Shown: positions 48,444-59,887 of the stretch, piece by piece
How the letters are laid out: each line of letters begins with the position of its first letter
Position numbering within the stretch: the first letter of the stretch is position 1
Origin: Leptodontidium sp. MPI-SDFR-AT-0119
Lineage: Eukaryota > Ascomycota > Leotiomycetes > Helotiales > Leptodontidiaceae
Assembly (NCBI GenBank): GCA_020726505.1
Contig: JAHLEZ010000006.1
Span: 992,001 to 1,056,000, forward strand
Direction: 5' to 3'
Length of the DNA stretch: 64,000 nucleotides
Program-made: the position numbers and the translations under genes
Notes under the pieces: model-generated
Databases searched by the model: none
Told to the model about the DNA's origin: nothing
What the model saw: the letters and a program-made list of their open reading frames with translations, nothing else

Positions 48444-49302
48444 CTCTGCGGTCCGCCGTCGGTCCTCACTTTACGGTCGCATGCAGACGTGGTGTCGTGG
48501 AGCTGTGCTGCGACTTTCGCTGGGTCTGGTACTCTGGAAAGGTCCAGTGGCAGCCGGCAGGCTGCGAGATCAAGGAGGGGCGAGAGAGTTGCGCCGCGAG
48601 GAAGGCATGAATCTGATCGCGGCAGGAAGAGGAGAAGGAGGGAAGTCAAGACTGATGTTTCCAGTTTCAATTTTCGAAGTCGAGGATGCGCGAAAGCGAA
48701 TGTGTTCGTTGGTGGGAAATATGAGAAATCACGATTGAATCTTTGTCACCCTTCGTCTTGGTGTTTTGTGATCGCTCCGGGTTTGAGGCAGCCGGCTCGG
48801 ATCCCGCTCTCACTGGAATTCCGGTAAAGCTGACTAAAAGGACGGCGACAATGTAGGCCCGTGAAAAGTATGGACAATAAATAGTCTTGTCTCCGAAATT
48901 TGAGTCGAGAAAGAATGAGGGAAGATGAGGGAGGTTACGGTCGTCGGCGTTAAGGGGAGTTGGAGAAACGTTAGAACGAAGTTTTCGCATCAGCTGATCA
49001 TGGATGAGGCAAGGACTTCGCTTGTTGCGCTTGTTGGGAATTGTATCAAAAGGGGCAATTATCATCAGTTGTTGTTGCTTAGCCAAAGACCACTTTTCCC
49101 AACTGTAGATCAGGGCGCGGGCGAGCAGGGGTTTTTACTCGGTCAACACGTTTTTTTTTCTCGAACAAATTTGAAAGTCCCAAATCCAGTACGGTACATG
49201 CTAAATTATCTAAATCTGTATGCATCCACGCATCAACCAAACGCCTCATATGCTCCGAACCCTTGGCTATGATACACCGGAATACCATCTTTCTGTTCAT
49301 CT
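48444..49302. other. Intergenic, promoter of the SNF2-RING gene and 3' flank of the PI4K gene
   Basis: Both neighbours are on the minus strand, so this holds one promoter and one 3' end. A run of nine to ten T lies at about 49151-49160. No gene recognised. Confidence 0.5.
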
Positions 49303-51585
49303 CTAGCACCATGTAAACACCGGATTTTTGCTCTTTACCGTCTCAAGCCTCTCTACAATAACCTTGCGTTGGTTTCCCTCCATCCCCTCCGCTGCCGCAT
49401 ACCCCAAATCCCCTTCCAAATCATCATCATACATCATGGGGGGACCTCTTCGGCTGCGGTGGGTAAAGGAAAATCGCCTCTCACGAGTAGCAGTAGGAGA
49501 TCTCGGTGGGCCATCGTAACTCATACGAGCTCTCGAGTGGTTGTATGTTGGACGGTCGGAGAATTTGACCTGTCCATTCTTCCGGCTCTCTCCTTGAATT
49601 CCAGATTCTGTAGCCGTCGGGGATTGGATCTCCTGGCTCGCTCTTGGACTTGAAAGACTAAAACGATTTGGATTTGGTAGCTCTGTTGATGGACTTGCAA
49701 GACCGAGACCAAGCAGGTCGGCGGGTTGTGGTGCTGAGGAGTTGGCCGCGCTGATATCCATTTCCTCGGTCTCGTGAAGATCCTTGTTGAGCCCAAGGTC
49801 ATGTCGTCTCCGCATTTCAGCGGATGGGACCCGCATAGGGACAGCAACTGGGATATCAACCAAGTCATCCCAGACACAAACTCGAGCTCTTCTTGTCAGC
49901 TCGAGTGGTCCGTGGTCAGCCAGCTTGAGGGTCTCTACCACATTCCACGCCTGCCCTTTCATGACTGCAATCTGTCTCGCGAACATTCTCTCTTGAAAAT
50001 CGTCGTCCTGGCTGAAGACCTTCCTCAGCTCTAGTTGTGTCTCACTCCACCACTGCTTAGATGTCAAAAGAGGCAAGAAATGATCCCTAGTCTTCTGAGA
50101 GAACGGTTGACCGATAAGTGATACTGGCAAAAACAGCCAACCGAATGGGAAACTCCTCCAAGCATCAGGGTGCTTCCATGGCCAGGATAGACTGTTGTCG
50201 ATAGCTCCAATCGACATGGTAGGGCCGCCAATCTTTGAAGGCGTAGCAGATCTGCTGGTTGCTTCCATGGGTTGTTGAACACGATAGGGATGTGCCTCCA
50301 AGTTATCCGTAGAAACCAGTCGTGGCGAACGCTCCTCCTCTCGGGGATTCATCTGAACCGGTTCTGAGACAATTGAAACATCCTGGCTCTCCCAATCAAC
50401 CTTGATCATCCAGTTGTCTAGTCCTCTATCCGTATTCCGCATAATGTAATCCAAAATGACTAACTTTTCGAGCTCCTCCCGGAAGGATTGTTGAAGTGTG
50501 TCCGTCCAAACGAAACGTCTATTTTGGCCCTCTAGTGGGGGCGTAGGATTGTTCTCTCCTTCGTCTTCATCGTCTGATCTAGAACCATTTGGTCTGCAGG
50601 TCTCTCTCCATGGCTTGGTCTTCTTCCTTGGTGCATCCGTAGGTCTGTAACCTCCACTCAAATGATCCGGCCATGGATTCTCTCGCAGAAAGATATTCGC
50701 ATCCTTGAATCCTTTCAAGAATACCTGGAAGCTGCCAACTTTTGGCGGGAAAGCCTTCTTCTTCCTGTAGAAGTTCCTCCGGTCCCAGAAGTCGTAGTGA
50801 AAGGATTTCGAGGAGAGGTGTACGATGTCCGTGTAGGGGACCAGGTTCGTCCGCAGCCGGCAGTCCAACGTATATGCTGCAGCTTCAGAGACGTAGCTGA
50901 GATTGGGAATGAGACATGCTCTGCCAAAGAAGCACGGAAACAAATTCCGATGTATCCATTTGTTCCATTTAGGGTTGCCAGCCGCATATGGTTCCTCGTC
51001 CTTGGGCTTGAAGACACCAACAACCTTCCCATCACTATTCCGCGCAAAGTAACTCCCAGAGCTTCCTTGTGTGATCATCTTAGGATGCATGCCCTGCTCG
51101 ATGGCGATTCGGACACTTTCCACCACCTCCTCGAACTCCGCTTTCGACATTCGCCCATTATCGACATCCGATGCCAGTGTTTCGGCCGTTGCAGGTCGTA
51201 TGCCTTCCGGAGCCTGGAAAACAGAATGGTGTATCTCGAGCTTCTCCTCTTCCTCCGTCTTGCCCTTGACTTTGTTGATCTTGAACTTCGAAGCTATTTC
51301 GTCTGCCCATCGTTCCAGCCTTGCGTTGATAGCCTTGATGTCCACCCCCGAGGAATTGCTCCGCATGCGTCTTCGATGACGAGGTCTTCGTGAGCTGGTT
51401 GGTGAATTCGCACCATCTGTATACATGCCCCCATGGGCGCGGGGTTGTGTGATGGAAGCAAAGCGTGGAGCGCCTGCTGGCTGGAGGGAGGCATAGCTGT
51501 TTGCCAGATCATCGTTCTCTGAGTCGGAGTCTTCGGCCTGGGCTATTCGGGCGTAGCCCGTTGTTGCGGGTCGATCCCGAGGCAT
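49303..51585 (-). CDS. LSB6: Type II phosphatidylinositol 4-kinase
   Basis: Type II PI4-kinases phosphorylate phosphatidylinositol at D-4 on endosome, vacuole and plasma membranes. It is a single exon of 760 aa. The kinase core begins with the glycine-rich GSSGSYFARNSDGKVVGVFKPKDEEPY... region, including the ATP-binding Lys of GVFKPKDEEP. Next is LFPCFFGRACLIPNLSYVSE, whose CFFGR resembles the palmitoylated CCPC-type site position but with one Cys. The catalytic segment LDYIMRNTDRGLDNWMIKVD follows, then IGAIDNSLSWPWKHP for the DNS metal-binding motif. Fungal-type inserts (DDEDEGENNP and RSATPSK regions) interrupt the core, and a 200-residue Ser/Pro-rich tail follows LVDIPVAVP. The start has MPRDRPATTGYARIAQ, usual for the fungal family. 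Intact. Confidence 0.95.
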   Translation of the reverse strand: MPRDRPATTGYARIAQAEDSDSENDDLANSYASLQPAGAPRFASITQPRAHGGMYTDGANSPTSSRRPRHRRRMRSNSSGVDIKAINARLERWADEIASKFKINKVKGKTEEEEKLEIHHSVFQAPEGIRPATAETLASDVDNGRMSKAEFEEVVESVRIAIEQGMHPKMITQGSSGSYFARNSDGKVVGVFKPKDEEPYAAGNPKWNKWIHRNLFPCFFGRACLIPNLSYVSEAAAYTLDCRLRTNLVPYTDIVHLSSKSFHYDFWDRRNFYRKKKAFPPKVGSFQVFLKGFKDANIFLRENPWPDHLSGGYRPTDAPRKKTKPWRETCRPNGSRSDDEDEGENNPTPPLEGQNRRFVWTDTLQQSFREELEKLVILDYIMRNTDRGLDNWMIKVDWESQDVSIVSEPVQMNPREEERSPRLVSTDNLEAHPYRVQQPMEATSRSATPSKIGGPTMSIGAIDNSLSWPWKHPDAWRSFPFGWLFLPVSLIGQPFSQKTRDHFLPLLTSKQWWSETQLELRKVFSQDDDFQERMFARQIAVMKGQAWNVVETLKLADHGPLELTRRARVCVWDDLVDIPVAVPMRVPSAEMRRRHDLGLNKDLHETEEMDISAANSSAPQPADLLGLGLASPSTELPNPNRFSLSSPRASQEIQSPTATESGIQGESRKNGQVKFSDRPTYNHSRARMSYDGPPRSPTATRERRFSFTHRSRRGPPMMYDDDLEGDLGYAAAEGMEGNQRKVIVERLETVKSKNPVFTWC

Positions 51586-52515
51586 GTTGTAATATCTTTA
51601 CCTCTTGATTGACATGGTGTTGTAAAGAAAGTGTGTTGGTTATGTTCGCCACCTCATTCCAGGTTTGGGGATACACGGTTCGCGTCAGAGGTCAGAGGAT
51701 GAGGACGAACGGGCCTGCAGTTCGTCCTGGGACTGGACCAAATCCAAGGCCAATTCAGGCAACCCAAGACAATCCCATCAACCACAATTGATATCAAAAA
51801 AATATCATAATAAAGCAAAATGCGAATAGATAGAGAATCAATTGATTCTCGAACTTAATCAAATTTTGCGGCACTCAGTGGCGTGCTGATATTCCAGACA
51901 TTCTTTTGTCGCGAGCAAGTTCTCCTTGGTAAACGCTAATTTCATGTTACCCACGAGATAAATTCCATTGTCAATGAAGATTTTAGAGGGCTACTTTAAA
52001 ACCGGCGTAGTCATTCTCATATGCAGGATTTAAAAGAAATTTCCGCAATTCAAAGGCGTTGAGTTGTGTTATGGCCTAACAAACATGTGTTCTAGCTTTA
52101 AGTAATCTTGGTGACTCTTCTATCGTAGGGATAAAATTTGCTTACTATTCTCGGTTTCCAAACATTGTGCACTTATCAAATCCATCTCATTTGATCCTAA
52201 ATATGTCTACATCCTCTGACTAAAGTAAAGAGAAAACACAGGACATTCAGAAGCTTGGTACAAGCCAAAGATTCAACATCCTGCAGCAGGAGAGTATCGC
52301 AGAGGACTTTCCAAGTACATTTCCTCCAGAAATCTCCGAAAACACAATCCACGGAATCCCTTACTCTTTTTCACCGAGTACTCAGCACAAAGACAACCCT
52401 CCGAGCCCTTAACATTTCCAACGGGTATAATCTTCAGACCGTTCCTCCCCAGTATTAGTATCGAGTCCATCCTCCGACCAGCTCCTCCCAAACGCCCTAT
52501 CAAAACAAGGTACAA
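51586..52515. other. Intergenic, nothing recognised
   Basis: AT-rich in the middle (51780-52200). It holds the PI4-kinase promoter and the 3' flank of the Ser/Pro-rich gene. No gene or transposon seen. Confidence 0.5.
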
Positions 52516-54212
52516 TCAGAACGCAACACCAACACTATTCCTTCCTGGGACATGGCCTGGCATGGGTTCCATCCTCCAACTTTCATCATGTCCTGTTTTC
52601 TCTCCAAAGGTCCTAACTCTGGTCAGCTCGATGCTCTTTTCGTTGCGATCAGAGTCCATCGACAGTTCCCGAATGGTAACCTCTTGCTGCTTGCGGTGGT
52701 CGCCACCTGGGCTCGAATTCGGTGACCAGGTCGTGGGGATCGTCGGCTCGTCCAGCTCACTCTCGAGTGTACTGACTGTGCTGAGGGAACTGGAACGTGC
52801 GTGCTGTGCAGCCGGTCTGAGATCAACGCATTGATAGAAGCCTTCTCTGCTCGTTACTTGCTTTGGTGTATTGGTTACTGAATCGAGGGAAATATTGCGA
52901 GAGTGTTCTCCAGAGGCTGGGAACAGCCAGTTTGAGACGCGGGAAAAGGATTTCTTTTTCCTGAGAGGAGGATGAGGTGACTGAAGAACAAGTGGGAGCG
53001 GCGGAGGAGGAGGTAAGGCACGGTCTAGTCTTGATGAGGTGGATGATGGCGACGGGGTGGTAAATGTGGCTGATGCTTCGGTAAAGGGCACAAGTCGTGA
53101 GGGAATATGGACTGTTTTGGTGGGAGCTGTCTTTGGACGTTGACCAAGGGGAGATGAAACACGCTCCGCAAATGATGGGGCTGATGGCGGCGTTGGATTG
53201 AAGGGTGCCAGGAGAGTCGGAGCCGGCATTGGTTCTGTGAAATTGTGTGAGTTGTTAAACGTCAAGACGATCCAAGAATGGGCCATACCTTGGGAGTCAG
53301 AGTAAATGCTAGCAGGACGACTTCCAACTCGGCTGGTTGGCCGACTATTAAAGTAGATACTTTTTCTCTCCTCGATAATCTCTTCAATATCTTTCAACCG
53401 TTGCTCGAGTTCGTATCTCTCATGCAGAGCTGATTTTACTCGCTCATATACAGGTGGTTCAGTCTTTGCCCTTAGACGTGCTGGTGGTGGAGCTTGCGGA
53501 AGCTTGTGCTCCAGTGCATCGAGCAGTTCTTGGGCACTGAGGGATCCGGGGCGCCCCTTAAACTGTGCAGACCATTCTGACGACGTCCCAGAACCCGATC
53601 GGACAGGTTTCCGGGGAATCCGGAAAGACATTGCACTTTCACTCCTTGAATGGACGAGGGCGTTGGGTGGAAATGGCAACTCTTTCGAGTATCGAGATGG
53701 AAACGAAAGGTCATCGATGTTTCCGAAATGAGGAAGGATAGGAGAAAGTTGGTTCTCGGGCATGTAAATGCTCAGCTCCAGAGGCCGAAATCTCTCTTGC
53801 CCTGGTGCTCTCCTCGTGGTGGCATTCTCCAGATGTTGAAAGTTGGACGGATGTCCTATTCGCGGCCTGCGCGGTCCATTATAAGCGTTAAGTTTTCTTC
53901 TCACAGAGAAGCTTCCACGACTAGATGCGCGGGATGCGAAGCTCTTCGTTCGAGTCGCCCATTCTCTGCCTCTGGTCGACGGTCTCTCTTGGGGTTCTGG
54001 AATTGGCGGAGGAACCAAACGTGGTTGATGGTGCTCGATTCTCATCGGCTTTTCAACAACTGTACTGGGTCAGACACATCGATATGCAGGAGGCCTTCAG
54101 AATCTCACTCACCCCGCCTAGGCGCTTCCTCCCTCAGAGGCGAGCAACAGTTGACCGAAGCCGATAGCCAGCTACTGTAGGCATCATCAAGATACCCATT
54201 TAGAAGTTTCAT
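52516..54212 (-). CDS. Unrecognised Ser/Pro-rich protein with a short coiled coil, 529 aa
   Basis: I do not recognise this family. Three exons: 54212-54113, 54059-53289 and 53234-52516, totalling 1590 nt with phases consistent. The first exon starts MKLLNGYLDDAYSSWLSAS and joins VVEKPMRIEHHQPRLVP. A shorter start at the internal Met (54045) is possible, but then a spliceable in-frame exon would sit idle upstream. The second intron (53235-53288) is 54 bp, a multiple of three with no stop, so an unspliced transcript stays open and adds 18 residues. The protein is basic and Ser/Pro/Arg-rich, with one predicted coiled coil (YERVKSALHERYELEQRL and DIEEIIEERKS, near residues 230-265) and a poly-Pro run LPPPPPLPL. 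No signal peptide or membrane helix. Probably a disordered scaffold or regulator; this is inference. Confidence 0.75.
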
Positions 54213-56369
54213 GGCCACGACTTCATTCCGAACATGCACACCAGAAAGCGTCAAAAGAAGGGAGAGAGAAGGGATGAAGAAGCTTCAGGAACAGACTTCT
54301 TCATTGGAGAAAAGCGGAGGGCAAGAATGGGAAAGTAGAGATACAAATGGAGACTGCCACTCGTCCTTCCAATATTCTGAGGGGTGCAGAGGACATGCGA
54401 GAGAGCTGCACATCTTCGACGCGCGCACACCAGGTGCAAAATCATCGTACCAATCGGTATGAAGCTCGTGTCTCTTGACAGCGGGTATGCAATGCAGCGA
54501 GAGGACGATGAGTGAGGACGGGGATGCTTGGCCTGTCCTTCATCCTCCTTGAGAAGGCTTTGGTGCAAGCTGATTCGATGTGGGCGGCCGCTACTTGGCC
54601 AGGGCGGTTAAAATGTGGCTCGAAGCAGCAGCGCCAATGGCTGGATGCTTTTTAGGGCTTCACCTGATATCACGTCTTGCCGCCCAATGGAATTGCATAC
54701 TATTGAATTCAGCATCGTCTCTGAAGCATGGCCCGGAAAGTTGGGATGACTGCTGCTGCTTTAGGGTGCAACGTGGTTCGTGACAGAAATAGGTGTTCGA
54801 GAGCAGCCTGGAAGAGTCTGACCGCAACCTGACTGTTCCCTTGGCACTCAGCTATGCACGCGATAGATGATAGAGACTATTATTTTCAACGTCGAGGCTC
54901 CCAGGTATCCTCCGCCAGTGAGTTGGGACTGAATGAATAAAGTGACTAGCTTCAGGATCTGGAGCTTTATGGGAACTTTGTCTGGGTCTCGATTGATGAT
55001 CCAGTGTCCTTTTTATTTTGCCTCGGTACAGCGAAGAATAAATCCTAAATCTCTTCGATTTGCCATAAACGCCCGACATAAATGACAGTGACCTTCGACG
55101 ACAATTTGGACTCAAAATGCCAGCAAAGTTTGCACTTCTGTGCTATTCAATCAGCCAATATAATGTCACATTTTTGATAAGTGCACTCGGATATGTTCGC
55201 TTAGACCAGGCCTTCGTGTTGTTTTGTAGCATCTCGAATATGCAAAATTCGCAGGCAAGGCAGCTCAGACGAGATAGCAAAAATAGTAAATTTATCGTAG
55301 GCTTAGTTGTAGCTGGGAAATCTACATTTAAGATGTTGACGATGTGCAGCCCCAGGTGCCTCCAAGATCATCACGTCAAAATACCTCAGTCGAGCCTGAA
55401 GAGAGTCTTAACCTGCGGAAAATTACGAGGCAGCAAGGCGAAGTAATTTGTCAACGCTGTGGCAAACAAACGTGACGAATATCTACTTGTTGATACGCTA
55501 CCCAAGAAGTTCTAGAATTAGAAGGCTTGCCACTAGGTTAAAGACTCTGGGCTGAGCGACCAAAGGTTCCCTAAGAAATACTAACTGAGGACTAACTACT
55601 TGGCTGAGAAACTCGAAAAGACTCCGTATAAAAAGATTTGTGAACCACAGCATCGAAGCGTTACATCATCGAACAATTGAAATTAATGATCGGTCTACCT
55701 AGGTATTGCACAAGAGATTGCGGAGGAGATATAGAATATCCCAAAGATGTTCTTGGGTCAGGAGCTAACTGGAGCTCGCTAAGCAAATACTCAGTGCAGA
55801 CCCTTTTGTCCTATATTCAAAGCCCAATGTAGAACAATGATTGTTAGCAAGTCTTCTCCTGGACTTTGGGAGCATGAGGTGCGACAGTGACATAGTCACG
55901 GCATGAAAACTTAGCTAGGGCGTAATTTTAAACAAAGGTGGCCTTTCTTATAGATAGTTTATAAACAGCATTTCCTAGGTCTTGTGACGATTTTATTAAG
56001 GGTCAACGCAAGTTGTTTACTTGTCATGCCTCATTCAGGGGCTCGTCGCTTATTGACAGCATCTCAGGGATAGTCATAAAGGAAATAGCTATTTCTAGAT
56101 AAAAGTAATGAATGAGATCCGGTTACGTCTTTCATAATGAAATAGAACTTGGGAACATTATTTAACGGTAGTTGTATTCACCACCAGATGTCGATCCTGA
56201 GATCAACTAGCGCGGAGCTGCCGCACGGACGATTTTGTGTGTCGCCAAAACCTCGAGGAACCGCGTCTTTCGAGCAACCCAAACGCAAGGCAGCAAACAC
56301 AATGAGGGATTGATTCGAACACCAGGAAACTTCAAATAACTTCGCGCTGCAGATACTGCGACTGCTACG
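54213..56369. promoter_or_regulatory. Long divergent intergenic region, 2.2 kb
   Basis: It separates start codons facing away from each other. No frame is convincing and no repeat is notable. The part 55450-56200 is AT-rich. It must hold both promoters. I see no tRNA B-box. Confidence 0.45.
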
Positions 56370-58772
56370 ATGTTATTCTCTGAGGAAGATGCGCCGCTTC
56401 TGAAGAAGTGGATTATAAAGAGGCTAGAGAATACGTAAGGTTTTGGGAGACCTCCAGCCGTAATTATCATGTTTGCTAACCAGGCTCGAATCTCAGGTCA
56501 GATGCAGACGCCGATGTTCTTGCTGATTATGTTCTTGCGCTCTTGCGACATGATGGTGACACGGAAACCGTTCGACAGCTCTGCGAGGCTGAGATCCCCG
56601 ACTTCCTGAAAGAAGATTCCGCTGTCTTCGTTCGAGACGTCTTTGATGCAATTCAATACAAGTCGTACCTTCCAGGCGCCGCGCCGATACGCAGACCTTC
56701 TCTACCCTTTGCGCCACCAAGTGGTCCATCTGCCCCCTCTGCGCCGTCCTACAGAAATCTTGGGATGGGTGCTCCTACAGGACCTCAAAATGGCGCGAGA
56801 AAACGCTCGTACAATGATAGAGGGGATGGGGATGTGCAGGATAGGGGATATATGACTGGAGACCCAAATAACAGAGCATTCAAGCAACCAAGACGAGGAG
56901 GAGCTGTAATGGGAAGAGGTGGCTTCGATCCATTCCACCAGGGAGGCCGGGGAGGGTTTGCTGGCGGACGACCACCACCGATGAATCTTCAAGGTATGCC
57001 CCCGCAGGGATTTCCTGCAATGCCCGGTATGCCAAGTCCTCCCCCGGGAATGCCTCCAATGGACCCAAACAATCCTATGGCAGCTATTCTGGCTATGCAA
57101 GCTATGGGTTTCCCAATTCCTGGCATGCCTGGCTTCCCAGGAGCTACCTCGCCTCCTTTGCCGCCACAAAAACAAAGATGCCGAGACTATGACCAGAAAG
57201 GCTTCTGTGCTCGGGGCAACACTTGTCAGTACGAACATGGCGAGCATTCGATATGGGTTCCTCCCACCAGCAGAGCCGATGAATACGACCCAATGAATTC
57301 GAATATCATGGCTGGTGTTGAGAGTACAAATCCAGGTGCGAATAACTTCAACCAATTTAGGGGTGGAGATAGGGGAAGAGGCCGTGGTGGTTTCAGAGGT
57401 GATAGACAACAGCCTGGCAACCGAGGAGGTCGATTTAATGGACGATCGGAATTCTCTTCTGATCGACCAAATTACGACAAGAGTAACACTACAATTGTGG
57501 TAGAAAACATCCCCGAGGAGAGATTTACAGAGGAAGAGGTTCGAGGCTTCTTCTCTGAGTTTGGTAACATCACAGATGTATCGATGAGACCATACAAGAG
57601 ATTAGCAATTGTCAAATATGACGATTGGAATGGTGCCAACTCGGCATATAAGTCTCCGGCTGTCATCTTCGACAACAGATTCGTCAAAGTCTATTGGTAC
57701 ACCAATGATGACTCGCTACCCAAGCCCCCTCTAGCCTCAAAATCCAACGGATTCAAGAAGGAAAGCCTCGACCCAAATGCACCAATTCCCGCAAGAGCAA
57801 CGTCCGAGCCTCAAATCGATATCGAGGAGTTTGCCCGCAAGCAGCAGGAAGCTCAGAAGGTGCATGAGGAGAAGATGAAGAAGAAACAGGAAATGGAAGC
57901 AGCCAAGAAGGAGCTTGAGAAGCGCCAGGAAGAGCTGATGAAGAACCAAGCTGAGGAGAAGCGAAAGCTCATGGAGAGAATAGCTGCTAAGAGCGGAAAA
58001 TCTGGTTCGGCAAACGGTTCTGCCAATGGAACTCCTACGCTAGAGAGCAAGCCTGCATCCCAGACAGATGCTTTGAAGGCACAGTTAGCTGCATTAGAGG
58101 CTGAAGCACAATCCCTTGGCATTGACACTTCACTCTCTGATGGAAATTCATGGGGAGGCCGAGGAAGAGGTCGAGGACGTGGCGGCTATAGAGGCAGAGG
58201 AGAGTACGTACCGCGTGGATATCGTGGCGGTTACAGAGGACGTGGTGCGCCTACGATTTTCGCAGCAGCAGGTCGCTCATTCAACCTTGATAATCGTCCC
58301 AAGACCGTCAGTTTGACTGGTGTGGACTTCACAGACAGTGCAAAGGATGAAACCCTGCGGGAATATCTGATGGTAAGTACCTGATTTTGAACTGGGATGG
58401 TGAAAGCTAACAATTTTTCAGCACATCGGCGAATTCACAAGCTTGGAGACAAACCCAACCCGTGCCCAAATTGCCTTCAAAGATCGCAAGACAGCTGAGA
58501 ACTTCCTGGCCAGCGTCTCAAGAGATGGCGGTGAGATTCCTTCGGCTGGGAAGGTTGAGCTCTCTTGGGTTAAGACTCCACTACCACCAGTTACTCCACC
58601 AACCAAACCTATCCAATTCAAGACTGGCAATGAAGAGGATACGAACATGGACGAGGGCGACGCAATGGCGACGAGCAGCCCAGCACCAGGAGCTATGACC
58701 GCTGATGGTGGGCATGAGCAACAAGAGAACTTGGATTACGACGTTGCCGATGACGATTGGGGAGTTCAGTGA
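56370..58772 (+). CDS. RBM26/RBM27-type RNA-binding protein (Rmn1-like)
   Basis: RBM26/27 and fission yeast Rmn1 belong to the MTREC/PAXT network that feeds nuclear RNA to the exosome. Three exons, 56370-56434, 56497-58372 and 58422-58772, give 763 aa. The first intron uses the second of two nearby AGs (acceptor at 56496), which yields TSDADADVLADYVLALLRHD, the PWI-like opening of this family, followed by IPDFLKEDSAVFVRDVFDAI. Then a Gly/Met/Pro-rich stretch, one canonical CCCH finger CRDYDQKGFCARGNTCQYEH (C-x8-C-x5-C-x3-H, about 249-268), an RRM (NTTIVVENIPEERFTEEEVR with the RNP-1-like RLAIVKYDDW, about 351-425), a Lys/Glu coiled coil, an RG-rich segment, and a second RRM-like end (HIGEFTSLETNPTRAQIAF). 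The acidic terminus DDDWGV is typical of the family. Confidence 0.92.
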
Positions 58773-59887
58773 ACGAAACTTTCTTCTGGATCTTGATTCT
58801 GGAAGCCTTCAATCATGCACAAAATGGGACACTTACGACACGAATTGCAGAACTGTACATGATAATGTATCATAGAATTGCGACGATATTGGGGGAAGCA
58901 AAAGTCATTATGAGCGAGCACTTGAGTCGTTCCTATAACAGTAACGTATAAGTGGTGTTTTCTTTCCGGGGAGTAATACTTTCAGTAAGTCAGCGCTTTT
59001 TGCTTGTGATCATTGCTACTCGTCGCGGAGGAAAGCCAAGTCGGCCTTGAAGTTAAGCTGTTTTGGATCTTCGCCGACGAGTATGTTCAATCTTGGCGAC
59101 GATGGTCCAACTTCGACGCGAAAGCATAAGCACAACGGAAAGGTAAGCAGTCATTCTAGACCAGAGACCAGCGAGTTTGAGGCTGACCTTCCACAGGAAT
59201 TATGGCTATGGACAGATTCTCGACCCCCGGAAACCCCTAAGAGTCACACGTGTTCCTTGGCTGAGCACAATAGCAACCAGCTCTACCTAGGTAGGCAGTT
59301 AGCCTGATTGCAAGGCATTGTTTTTCTCTGTGGCAATCCAAACGTCAAGCAGGCCAATGGGATGAGCTTGAGCGATGTTACTCACGTGACCATTCCAGTG
59401 CTGGTTGTCGCTGCCATGATTGGCTCGCTCTGCCTCCAGAGAGTGTTTATCGACCTCGTCGACGCCGTTACTGTGGCCGCTCAACAATCTGAACCGCCTT
59501 CCGCTCCAAGGCTAACCGATTCGACACAACTTCAACGTGACATACCTAGGTAAGGGTCCACTCGTGAAGAAACAGCGAAATTGCAGGTCGCTATTGTGCT
59601 CTTTGCCTCATGAACGTTGTTCCTTGTTTCCTTCCTTTTACACGAAGCAGAACCCATCCGAAAAAGGACCCCCAAAACAATCTGTTCAGTCAATTCTAAC
59701 AACAGCAAACGCGTCGTCTCCAATACCTAGAGAACTTTCTCGACCTGCTGTTCAGCATCACCTCACGGCAACAACGCGGCGTGTGCTTTCTGGGGAAGCG
59801 CTCAACGATACTAAGGGCTTCGGAATACTCACACTAGGTACAGAAGTCAGATCGGCCACAGAGCCTATTACTGCAGTGCATTCCAAG
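58773..59887. promoter_or_regulatory. Promoter and long leader of the Zn2Cys6 regulator
   Basis: About 1.1 kb. Two CACGTG boxes lie at 59247-59252 and 59393-59398. The frame of the regulator is open upstream to 59537, but the Met at 59888 fits better with family openings. A possible spliced leader ORF starts at 59082 (MFNLGDDGPTSTRKHKHNGK), with a GTAAGC donor near 59142 and a CTGACC...CACAG acceptor near 59196; it would end at 59307. This is only suggestive. Confidence 0.4.

Noticed and set aside
54213..56369. tRNA or 5S gene in the long empty gap
   Set aside because: No A-box/B-box pair (GGTTCGANTCC-type) or cloverleaf was visible on either strand.
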